From: Symbiodinium kawagutii
Taxonomy: Eukaryota; Sar; Dinophyceae; Suessiales; Symbiodiniaceae
DNA: 64,000 nucleotides
Direction: 5' to 3'
Assembly: GCA_009767595.1 (NCBI GenBank)
Contig: VSDK01028384.1
Coordinates: 482,329-546,328 of the forward strand
Shown one piece after another: positions 54,836-64,000 of the stretch (position 1 is the stretch's first letter; each line of letters begins with the position of its first letter). The notes below the pieces were generated by a model. It saw only the letters and a program-made list of their open reading frames with translations. It was not told where the DNA came from and made no database searches. The translations under genes were made by a program, and so were the position numbers.

Positions 54836-57348
54836 ATCACAAGAGTCAGCTGTCAAGGGATCATATGGCATCATGGATGTGCGTTCTGACTTTTCTTGGA
54901 TGCAAAAGGCTAATCCTATGAGATGCCCTAGGGGAAAAAAAACATAAAGAAAACTCTTTAGCATGTCTCAGGCTGGCATGATGATAGTGATAGATCTGAT
55001 CGATGTTGATAGTGCACGTTGCTTTGAGAACATTCAAATGCCTTTGATTTCTATTACTGATTGGTGTATTTTTGATTATTTTTGCTTGAAATGGATTTGT
55101 TGGAGTTACTTGACACATGGGGAGGAGGAACCGCAGCAACTACATCAGCGCTACAGTCTTGAATGCTTCAGGCGGTTGCGGGGAGATGATTTGGGTGCCA
55201 TGTCAGTTGCCAATTCACGTTCTGAAGTCAATGACTCGCAGCGGCAAAAACCGTAAATGAAGTGACGGGTTTGACAGAATACAGTTGAACCAAGCAAGGA
55301 TCTGTGGTGATAGAATGTTTCAAAGATTGCTGCAAGCTGTCAGCAAGATTTTCTCAACCAGAACTGGGGAATGCTTCATGATTTGATCAGAAAAGATTAG
55401 CTTTGAGTTTTCTGCGGTGAAGTAGCTAATAATAGTTGTGAGACATATGTTTTCACAATAGTGACATCTTCAGGGTCTCCAAGCCAGATCGGCCGAAGGC
55501 TGCTGGAAAGGCTATTTCCTGGCAAGGCATGCCTCCAAGTGACATCTAGCTGTCTAGGTTCACTATGTTTCACTGTATTTGGCTGGATTTTTCCTGAAGT
55601 GACTTTCCAAGACACGTTGCGCACTTGAAAGATCGCAGGAAAGCCATCCCACAAACCCTGTGTAGATGGTGTATTTGAGTGTTGGAACCGCTTGAACCGG
55701 TATTGCCTTGGTCCTAGACGGCTGACACAGAGTTTCAGAAAGAAGCACCCAACGTACAGAAACTTCGCATTCACAGTGCCATGTCAACCATGTGAATCTC
55801 TCAAATACAGAGCCAAGTGTGGTTGAAGTGAAGGACTACAGTAATGTTTGAGGTGGGCTATCACGGACGCACTGACATGATCAGGCGTGCATGCTGCATG
55901 CTTATAATAGTAACATTCCAGCCGGCTAACATGTTGCATGAGCCGTAGGCCGAAAGGGAGCGCAAGCTGAGGCAGAACGTTTGATCCAGAGTGAGGTAGT
56001 CGAGCCAGAGAAATTCCATGGTGCAGTGTTGGTGGCAAATCTCCAGGCAAAGCACCGCACTGGGATAGGGGGACAGCAGCGAACAGGGAGAAATCTCGGT
56101 GAAGCACTGGCGCCTCATGCTGACAGGGCCTCGATTCCTTGGCCATCTCTGAGTCTGGAGCTCTAGGCGAGGTCTGCAGGGACCACATGGGACAACTGGT
56201 CGCAACTTTTTTGACCACTTTTCATATGTTTCTCTTTTATTGCGGGAAACATCCCCGACCGTGCGACCAAAATAAAGTGTGAGACCTCAAGCCCCCTGGG
56301 AACATTAAATTCTAGTCACTTTATTTTATTGCTTGTCCTTTTTATCATAATTTTTGGGGATAGACACCTACTTTTTATTAGGTCACTTTATTTTCGATGT
56401 TGTGCTGAAGGGGGGTTGGCCCCCACACTTTATTTTGATTGTCTTGGTCTGAAAGAGGGGTTGGCCCCCCACACTTCATTTTCATGTTCAATCCTGTTCC
56501 ATTAATATTGATAATATTGTACAGGACTGCGAATTGTTAATGATGACTCTGGGGAAGATGGCATCCACCGATCACGGTCCACTTTGGATTCTTGGTCTCT
56601 TGCTTGGGACGCTTGGTTGGGCATTGGAATCCTCAGAACCTAATGTGGTTTCTGGAAAATCCCATGGCATTCCAGTCCAGGGCTCCATTCAGATTGGCCA
56701 TCTGCACTCAGAGGTTGATCAGACACCATGCTGCATCCAAGTCACAGTCTTTTGGTGATCATCGATTGGCCTATCAGTGCTGATTTTCTCACCGTGAGTG
56801 ATGAACCATTGAAAGTCACCGCTGTGATGAACACCAAATCTTGAGCATTCAACTGAGCATGATCAGTCATGAGCCATTGCTCTTATTATGAACAGCCGTT
56901 CAACATCACCATGGGTTGCCACATCTTTTTCCCACAAGAAATGAACACCGTCCTGAACCAGTAGTGATTGGTCGTTTTTCATCCATTTTTCTCACCATCA
57001 CCATTCAAAACCAGTGACTCATTGCTCATTATCCATAACTGCTTGGTGGTTCCAAACATTGGTGGTTCCAAACATTGGGAAACTTTGAAAAGATTGGAAA
57101 ACCCATCGTTACGGCTTCTTTATGTTCCTTTGCTATACTCAGGCTTCGTTGTTGGTCTCAGACTTTTGTACTTTCCATGTCTTCTTGGGCTGTCTGACTT
57201 CTTTGGTTTTGGTTATTTGACCTCTTGGGCCTTGAGCTTTTTTGGTACTTTCTTTTTCGGTGTGTGTGTGTGTGGCTTTTGAATAACTAGTAGATAGACA
57301 GTTTGTCACACCAAATGTTTATCGTTTTTATCCAGCTATTTCTTGTAG
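54836..57348. other. No firm gene (54.8-57.3 kb); local repeats
   Basis: A short frame at about 55120-55256 (HQRYSLECFRRLRGDDLGAM) is weakly coding-like. Near 56400-56500 the phrase GGGGTTGGCCCCC-ACACTT-ATTTT occurs twice, and CACTTTATTTT recurs three to four times from 56320. GGTGGTTCCAAACATT is duplicated at about 57043 and 57060. Nothing else was recognised. Confidence 0.45.
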
Positions 57349-58079
57349 AGAGGCGTCAGGAACAGGTGCGGCTGAGCAGGGGACTGGTTCGGTCGGCGGA
57401 TGCTTTTGGCATAGCAGTGTGCAGTACTTTTGTTACCCGTGCAAGGTGAGTTCTTCGACATGCTGCATACATTGAGACGCATACTCAGCGTTTGAAACCT
57501 TTTGAAAGATAATGTTGGTGGAGTTGGTTATGGGCTGTACTCAAAGTACAACGCCATGTGCGGCCTTTTGGCCAACGTGTGCTCAACCTGGATTCAGCAC
57601 GCAAACCAAAGACACAAAAGGAGGTCGAAAGCAGTGTCATTGTTTCCTTGTTTCCTTGTTCGATTCGGCTGCAACAGCTTGAGCACATTCCATCACAGGC
57701 TTTCACGAGGACGGCACTTTGTCGACCCCATTGAATGCTCATTGAATGGCTCATTGAAATCATTGAATGGCTGAGGCAAAATTGAGAACATAACCCTCAT
57801 CGCTTCAGCAGACGCTTGGTCAAGATAGGAAGCGCACGCCGGAGCGAATGCTGCATTCTTTGTCACAACAAATCACAAAACGTGAGCGTTTGGCAGCGGA
57901 AACCACGTTGATCATTGAGGGGTGAAGACTCAGGAAATTGGCTTTCGTTTGGTGGCAGTTTCTGGTTATGACAGCGTGGTTCCCAAGCCGAAAGCCCTTG
58001 CACTCTTTAACTATTTTGTTGTTTGAAGATTGCACAGTTTCGTGATGTTTCATGGACTGCGTTGTTGGACGTGTCTCAA
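57349..58079 (+). CDS. Three phase-linked exons, unidentified gene
   Basis: Exons 57349-57445 (GTGAGT donor), 57809-57881 (GTGAGC donor) and 58029-58079 (GT donor) join in phase. They read RRQEQVRLSRGLVRSADAFG, IAVCSTFVTRAS, RRLVKIGSARRSECCILCHN, KSQN and IAQFRDVSWTALLDVSQ. The CC--C spacing in the second exon could bind metal but matches no family I know. All three donors are GT, two of them with the strong GTGAG consensus. Confidence 0.55.
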
Positions 58080-58255
58080 GTCTGGCGATGGATGTTCAAA
58101 TTCAAGACTTCTGGACCGTCATCTTTGCAACCCTTGAACCTGAAAACCCAAACATGGGCCTTTCTTTGTACGTGGCCACCTGGCAGGGTTTGTTGGTTGC
58201 GGTGCTTGCTTTAGGCTTTTGGGCGGCCGACACAAGCCGCCCGAGGTCCACCTGA
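58052..58255 (+). CDS. Alternative 67-codon frame with hydrophobic segment (weak)
   Basis: An ATG frame overlapping the preceding exon in another phase, reading DVQIQDFWTVIFATLEPENP then WQGLLVAVLALGFWAA, a possible membrane segment. It overlaps a better-supported exon, so it is probably fortuitous or an exon beginning after CTCAAG at 58080. Confidence 0.25.
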   Translation: MDCVVGRVSSLAMDVQIQDFWTVIFATLEPENPNMGLSLYVATWQGLLVAVLALGFWAADTSRPRST

Positions 58256-58891
58256 GCATGAGACGCAGCTCGCTCGGTTTGCTTTGGCCTTGGAGGAGTG
58301 AGAGCCTTCACTGTGTGGAAACACGCAGAGACTCACAGAGAGATAGAGAGATGTATGGATAGTATGGATGTGAATTTGAATAGAATGCACACCCACACCC
58401 GCACACAGTGTTTTTTTTTGTATCTTGGATTATCTTGGTACCCTGGGTGGCACAACCTGGTGGAAAGTATTGCTGCAACATTCTGGCACATTTGCAGATG
58501 TTGCTGGAGTCCCCTTCCCATCCCCTTCCCACTTTCTGAGAGTTTCCTTTGCTTCTCCATTCATTAACCTGTTGGCGCAGCACACTCAGAAAAGGCGAGC
58601 TTTCAGAGAGCACCATATGGGAACAGTACATGGCGTTCAGTTTGGTGATTCCACATGAAAAGTACCGTAGCCGTAGCCAGTTTATAGGGGGCATGTCATA
58701 TGGCAAAAACATGCAACCGCGTACTTATAGCAGGATGTTCTGGCCCATTCGAAGCCTGTGCATCATAGTCAACAAGGGCGACTTAATACTTAAATTGACA
58801 CAAACATAATCCATGTGCATATCTTTAATTGAGATATCATAATACAATTAGAATGTAATGTCATGTCTTATGTTTTCCTGTTTTCCTCCAG

Positions 58892-58940
58892 GAGCGGCTC
58901 CAGACTTTCAGGCGCTGGACATTGGTGCCGTGAGGGACAG
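58892..58940 (+). CDS. Candidate micro-exon
   Basis: Between TTCCTCCAG at 58891 and GTGATG at 58941. It reads APDFQALDIGAVRD in one phase. In another phase, ending at the GT at 58925, it gives ERLQTFRRWTL and would extend the gene at 57349-58079 in phase. Confidence 0.42.
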
Positions 58941-59147
58941 GTGATGCGGTCCACAACTATTTAGATATTTTGAAGGCCTTCAGGAGAGCGGACGAAGTCG
59001 GTGAATCATCTGTGCACATGATAACATGGAAGAAACAGATGAAAACTCTGTGTGTTTGAATTTTCTGTTTTAAATTCTTTTCGTTTCGTTCGAATCCCTG
59101 CTTTTGCTTGTATTTTCAGTACTTCTCTCCGAAGTGTGTTTTTTTCA

Positions 59148-59357
59148 GGCAAGGAGGGTTTGAACTTTTGTTCTTGCCCTGGGAGTAGCAATGGAGTCAA
59201 GAGAGCTGAGAGATTTCCCGAAGCTGATTTGGACAACCGACGCATGTCAATGTATTCTGCTCATGTGAGCCGACATGGCATTACTGCGACTTTCAATGGC
59301 ACCATGCGGCGTCTAGGAAGACTGCTCTGCATGGTGAACAGCCCAACGAGCGCGTGA
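59148..59357 (+). CDS. Candidate exon
   Basis: After TTTTTTTCAG the frame reads KEGLNFCSCPGSSNGVKRAE, then RFPEADLDNRRMSMYSAHVS, and a stop at 59355-59357. A competing frame (QGGFELLFLPW) is short. Moderately coding-like. Confidence 0.38.
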   Translation, partial: GKEGLNFCSCPGSSNGVKRAERFPEADLDNRRMSMYSAHVSRHGITATFNGTMRRLGRLLCMVNSPTSA

Positions 59358-59544
59358 CTCGCCCAAAGCATTTCAAAACATCGTGACGGAGACAACGTGG
59401 TGGTTTCCCACATGTGCATTTGACAGTAAATGCATTTTAGTTTACACTTGTTATTTTTGTTTCTGTTTGCATTTAATGTCAACATTGTGCAGTTTGGATT
59501 AAACTTGAAAGCTTTGGTGGGTGGTACGTGGCAATGCCTTCCAG

Positions 59545-59610
59545 ATCTGCCAACGCGAAGAGCAGGTCTTTGTTTCCTGCGGCATAGATGTCGGAGAGAT
59601 TTGGCAGCTG
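59545..59610 (+). CDS. Candidate exon, 22 codons
   Basis: Phase 0 at both ends, between GCCTTCCAG at 59544 and a GT donor at 59611. It reads ICQREEQVFVSCGIDVGEIW then QL. Coding-like; the family is unknown. Confidence 0.48.
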
Positions 59611-60252
59611 GTTGTTGGACGCCTTCACCCTCAGGCGCCCACTGTGCCGTTACCAACATGATCCAACATGTCACCATGCGTGCTGAGATGCAAGTCTGCT
59701 GCAGACATCTGCAGACGCTTGTTGTTGCGACAGTTCATGAGCTATGAATACTGGACCCTTTCTTTAAACCTGCGAAGATATGAATTCAAGAGATGCCATG
59801 AACAATGAAAAACATCAGAATGCACCAAAGTGGGTGAACTCAAGACTTGATTAGTTGTAGAAAGTCAGTGAGGGTGGAAGCAAAATTCCAAGATTCACCG
59901 AAGGCTTTTGTTGCCGTAAAGGTGCGAATAGCTGGCGCCGCCATGTCGGGGGCGAGGCTGGAATGATCGGATTGTGATTCGGGAACTGGTCAGCTTGGAT
60001 TGCATCGCGCAATCATTTAAAGACTTATGTCAGACGAGGTCGGATATGGTTGGATCACATGTTGCATAAAGATGAGTTGAGCATGACTTACTTCATCAGG
60101 TCATAGTCATAGTCAAGTTTTCCATCACATACTCAACAAAATGCTCCGAGAAAATGAGAAACGATGTCCTGACATCAGGACACACCAAGACACTTATATG
60201 GAAAGGTCATGAAAGAAGAATTTATGAAAGAATTCATTCGAAAGGTTTGCAG

Positions 60253-60379
60253 AGCACTTGGCAGAGCAGGGTGGGGTCACAGCTTCTGAGTTTCAGTGGA
60301 TGATGCTGTCACTGAGGCGCCTTTGCCAGCAAGCTTCCGAGCAACAGGCCGCACTTAAGCTGGCTCCTTTGGAGCTAAA
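60253..60379 (+). CDS. Candidate exon, helical
   Basis: After GGTTTGCAG at 60252 the frame reads HLAEQGGVTASEFQWMMLSL, RRLCQQASEQQAALKLAP and LELK. A helical segment resembling coiled-coil or armadillo-like sequence. The 3' border is uncertain (GC at about 60348 or later). Confidence 0.5.
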
Positions 60380-60929
60380 GTTGTTGGGTTTGAAGTTGTG
60401 CAATGTACACGTTGCAGCACATGCCAGGACCAGAACATTTCGGACTGTGCCAAGTGTTTATCATTTGGATTCCATATATGGACTCATGATATGGTCTTAC
60501 AACAGAGTAGTATGTCTTAGTGGCTTACCGAAACCTCACGTCACCTCGCGCAAACAAATTTGGACCTTGAATTCCATGCCAGGTTGGTCGGGTGTTTGTT
60601 TCGCACACTGCGCTGCTGAAGATTCGCCATGGCCCTTGCCAGTTTTAATGCAGTCGATCTTTGATTGCGGATAAGTGATCCTCAAAGCGAAGAAAAGTTC
60701 ATGACATGCACAGTTTCTATCGTAATACAAAATATAAACACACATCAATCTACAGTATTATGGAATCCCAGTAGATTGTAGAGCAAAATGTGACAGATCA
60801 TGAAAACACACAGTTGCATATATGTTCAACAGATTGTATGTAATGTTCTATCTCGTCGACATGGCCAGTTGGTAACATCAGATTTGAATGCAAAAACCCA
60901 TGAATGCACTCACCTACTCACCTTATCTC

Positions 60930-61057
60930 ACCTTTGTGCGATACCGTGAGCATCAAGACAGATGGGAAAAACTGCATGCCATCACACGTGTCCCTGCAAT
61001 GAATTTGAGGCTCAGCCTTGCCAAATTTGTCTGTGACCGCAGTGGACGTAAATTCAG
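60930..61057 (+). CDS. Candidate exon with GCAAGT donor
   Basis: The frame reads FVRYREHQDRWEKLHAITRV, PAMNLRLSLAKFVCDRSGRK and F plus a split Arg codon, ending at a GC donor with good consensus (AG|GCAAGT at 61058). The 5' border is not resolved. The family is unknown. Confidence 0.45.
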
Positions 61058-61859
61058 GCAAGTGACCGCGAGCTCAAGATTTCCACGGACCTCATGCAAA
61101 GCATTCACCCACACACTGGACATGCAGGCACACATGTATGTATATGATTATGTTATCTCTAGTTTCTACATATTCAAGATATGCACAAATGTTCATGTAA
61201 ACACAAACATGTTTCTCACCCAATTGCTTGTTCCCCTTTTCTTGTCCATTGGAATTTGGAGGTGGCACTTTTTGTACTTTGGACCTTGCAAAGTGGGTGC
61301 TTTGATCGAGATGTCGCCAAAAAAGATGAAATTGGCCATAAAAAAAACGCGTGTGGCATTTTAACAGTTGGATTCTCCGTGCTCTTTCTGCCAACGCTGG
61401 ATGGACTTTCAGTTTTGGTCTTCAATACTATCAAAAGATTGACTGACATTGGCCTGTATTGTTTCTGCATGATTTTCTTTTGGAAATTCTGCGTCCTTTG
61501 ATGTGTACAGTCAAGTGTCTGAAGGATTGGTGACTTAAGGTTCCCCGGAAGTTTACCTTTTGGGTTAACCTAAGTATGACTTCATCTGACTTGGAAAGGA
61601 GCTCACTTGGTTGCTGCACCTGCCGCACGAGAAGCTATGCCAGAGGTGGATTGGGAAGCCGCAGGAAGCATACCGAGTTGAACAAAATTTACAATTCACA
61701 ATCGCAATGACATGCTTACATGAGGATTGTGTCTACTTTTCATCACTTTTCAAGTGTGTTTTCAATTTGGATCGGAGTTTTTTGTTTGTTTACTTGGCCA
61801 TGTTGGTTCAACAGGTGCAACTTTACACTACTGACTCTTGGAAGCTTTCTCGTGGGCAG

Positions 61860-61938
61860 GGGCCTGGAGATAGATGCTACGTGGATAGCTGAGTCTTTGG
61901 ACATTGGACCTGAGTCCAACGATCTTCACTTGGGGCTG
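61860..61938 (+). CDS. Candidate exon
   Basis: Between CGTGGGCAG at 61859 and a GT donor at 61939. It reads GLEIDATWIAESLDIGPESN then DLHLGL. Acidic and coding-like; the family is unknown. Confidence 0.48.
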
Positions 61939-62152
61939 GTCTTCACAGCTTTTTGACACAGAAGTGCCACGTGCTGCGTTGCTTCCTTCGGCATCCTTGG
62001 GCTTTCTGTCTTGAATCGTTTGACACCGACGCTTTGCACCGCCTTGCTGGTCTGCTCTCTTCGCAATGCGCCGAAGGGTGAAGAAGTGCAGTGATTACAT
62101 ATGAGGCCCTGCTCCGCCCAGATGAAGCCAGGAACCAAGAGAGTAACTTCGA

Positions 62153-62343
62153 AGCCAAGGGACGGATCAGAGGACCCAAATCAGTTTGAAGGCGCCATTG
62201 CTTTCCTCTCATATGTTTTGAGCAGCATCAGACTTGATTCCTTGGGTAGGGCATCTGGCCATGGACCAGAGCTTTCTTCTCTAATTAATCGGATCAGAAC
62301 AGACAGCGGGACAGTCAGTCTCGAGACCAATTTGTACATGTGA
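62153..62343 (+). CDS. Weak candidate exon
   Basis: After GAAGCCAAG the frame reads DGSEDPNQFEGAIAFLSYVL, SSIRLDSLGRASGHG and ELSSLINRIRTDSG, ending in a stop at 62341-62343. Possibly a terminal exon of the gene at 57-62 kb. Confidence 0.38.
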
Positions 62344-62539
62344 ACCACGAGACAACATGAGATAACAATCCGCGATGACAGGCAGAAAGAACATCAGCAA
62401 CCATAGCCACAACCAACGCAACGATGCAGAAAAATGCAACACCAACCTTTGCTGCTACTGTTGGCGCAGCTTTGCTTGCGAATTGACCGTGAAATTAGCA
62501 CCGCCACTACCACAGCAGTCGTGGTAGGAGTGTAGGAGC

Positions 62540-62609
62540 GGTATTACAACAACAACAACAACGACGACTACTACTATTATTACTATTACTGCTACTACTA
62601 CTACTACTG

Positions 62610-62640
<31 letters not shown>

Positions 62641-62654
62641 CACTACTACTACAA

Positions 62655-62707
<53 letters not shown>

Positions 62708-62885
62708 TATTCTTATTATTCTTATGACAATAATTGTTATTATTATTACTATTGTTATTAATTGTTATTATTCATATTTTTATTACTATCATTACTATTA
62801 TTATTGTTAATATTCCTAGTACTACCACTATTATTACTATGATTGTCATTATTGTTTTTATTATTACTACTAGTATGTTTATTTT
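62540..62885. repeat. Trinucleotide microsatellite: (ACT)n then (ATT)n
   Basis: About 62550-62707 is dominated by ACT/TAC triplets. About 62708-62885 continues as interrupted ATT/TTA triplets. The minus-strand poly-Val frame across it is a repeat artefact. Confidence 0.93.
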
Positions 62886-63353
62886 TACTACTATACTATT
62901 GTGAATGTAGCACCATGACTGACCGAAAGCCATTGCATTTGATGTCAGCATGAAAGCATGTTGGATGGATCTGAAGGCCATTTGGCCAAAGCAGCCCATG
63001 CAGGTGGGCCCCGTTCCCGTGTTCAAAAAGCTTCGAGTGACCTCCGCTGCCACTGAGTGCATTACTCACCATGATATTGATTCTGATCATAGAAGATATG
63101 ACCAGAATCTATGTATGCAATACACAACTATGACTATGTACAATTACTAGTAACAAGGACCATAGACCATAGCTATCCTCACATATACTTTGACATGATG
63201 GCTCAGTGACCATTGCACGATCCGATTTGATCAAGTTGCTTTCATACTGTGTCCATGTTTATATGAGGTTGTGTATGTCGTGCCGTGTAGAGTGCAGTAA
63301 ATAGTCCAGTGCATAGTGCGGTGTAGCGTAGTGTCAGGCAACGACGTAGTTAG
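62886..63353. other. No supported gene between microsatellite and copia frame
   Basis: Contains GTGTAG/GTGCAG-like short repeats near 63280-63340. No long terminal repeat was recognised to the left of the copia frame. Confidence 0.5.
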
Positions 63354-64000
63354 AAGGAGAAAACAAGCACCAACAAAGTCTCTATATACTCCTTTTGTGA
63401 TTTGAAATCATTTGGTTTGTCACGCTTGCGTAGTTTGCTGGCTTCGTATTTGAAAAACTTCTACTTGCTGGAGAAGGAGGGGGTGAACTTGCCTGACATT
63501 GCCGTTGGCTATGTCATGTATCGCCAGGCGAGTTTGACGGAGAGCCAGGAGCTTCGTTATGGTGCCTGGGCGAATGGAAAGTATGACAAAGCTACGGTGA
63601 TCTCTTGCCTGAGGAAGTTGGATAAGGTGCTGAGTGAGTCCAAGACCAAGAGCTCAGTGGCGTTGCTATATGGCGACGGCGAGACTGACGAGCCCTATCT
63701 GCATGACGGCGACGATGAGACGGACGATCACGAGATCTTCCTGCAGGACACCGAGGACTTTAATGAAGAGGGCTACGTTTACTTGTCGACGGAGCAGGCC
63801 GACAAGATCTTCGATGAGGGTGAACTGCAGCTCATCTTGGCGACGTACCAGGAGGTGAAACGCGCTATGCAGGCTCGTCAGAAGGGCCGAGACTTCTACC
63901 GTGGTGAGAAGGGAAAAGGAAAAGGCAAAGGACGGGGCTCACCTTGGCGGGACTATGTCAAGGACAAGAAGCGGGTTCATGTGGAGCAGCTGAAGTTGCG
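63354..64000 (+). mobile_element. Ty1/copia-type retrotransposon, gag-like 5' coding part, truncated by window edge
   Basis: A single open frame runs from 63354 (after a TAG at 63351) to the window end, 215 codons and still open. Recognisable parts: LLASYLKNFYLLEKEGVNLP then DIAVGYVMYRQASLT and YDKATVISCLRKLDKVLSE, the helical gag-like layout of copia polyproteins in symbiotic dinoflagellates (family knowledge). An acidic linker (about residues 105-150) follows, and then a basic KGKGKGKGRG tract that usually precedes a zinc knuckle and the protease, integrase and reverse transcriptase. Those would lie beyond the window. The uninterrupted frame suggests a young or constrained copy. No clear ATG precedes the homologous part, so the 5' end may be truncated or spliced. 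Confidence 0.8.

Noticed and set aside
62455..62643. Minus-strand poly-Val frame
   Set aside because: Translation of the (ACT)n microsatellite.
47633..64000. Class III nucleotide cyclase domain downstream of the receiver, as occurs in some related sensor proteins
   Set aside because: No FSDIVGFT-like or ETIGDAY-like segment was found in any + strand frame that I could read.

Overview
The window looks like nuclear DNA of a dinoflagellate, most likely a symbiotic Symbiodiniaceae species (inference). Reasons: coding segments are short exons in long introns; all convincing exons are on the + strand; splice donors are a mixture of GT, GC and GA paired with AG acceptors, and these junctions keep reading frame across many consecutive exons; and the right edge carries the gag-like part of a Ty1/copia element of the kind common in these genomes. 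No bacterial operon, rRNA, tRNA or CRISPR array was seen. Exon calls rest on reading frame, splice phase and recognisable motifs, without transcript evidence.

Layout. 0.6-13.3 kb: a gene whose last nine exons (9438-13335) join in phase into a 742-codon coiled-coil-rich C-terminal part ending in a stop; weaker candidate exons lie upstream. An about 1.8 kb repeat element (3883-5705) sits in one of its putative introns, and an inverted relative (19499-21465, with a 641-N assembly gap) lies 14 kb downstream. 14-26 kb: scattered candidate exons, including an orphan PAS-type exon at 17.2 kb. 27.3-35.4 kb: a PAS-histidine kinase in at least 16 small exons, with the phosphoacceptor His box, N box and G1/G2 ATP-lid motifs all recognisable. 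37.5 kb and 45.05-47.7 kb: pieces of a response-regulator receiver domain. 39.3-44.4 kb, between these receiver pieces: a separate phase-consistent gene ending in a PGPG-Y exon typical of sperm-tail PG-rich (SHIPPO/STPGR) flagellar proteins. 49.97-50.61 kb: a Lys/Gly-rich protein of unknown function. 51-62 kb: candidate exons of one or more unidentified genes. 63.35 kb to the end: the copia gag-like reading frame.

How the parts may fit. PAS input, HisKA/HATPase core and receiver match the general plan of a hybrid sensor kinase. Splice phase and residue spacing permit the receiver start at 37.5 kb to join the receiver body at 45 kb. If so, the STPGR-like gene is nested in a 7.5 kb intron of the kinase; otherwise there are three adjacent same-strand genes. 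Introns and intergenic DNA are rich in repeats: a degenerate CCCTAAA-type block between similar direct repeats, a hairpin plus (GA)n dispersed repeat, a 76-83 bp tandem repeat, a 750 bp pyrimidine tract and long trinucleotide arrays.
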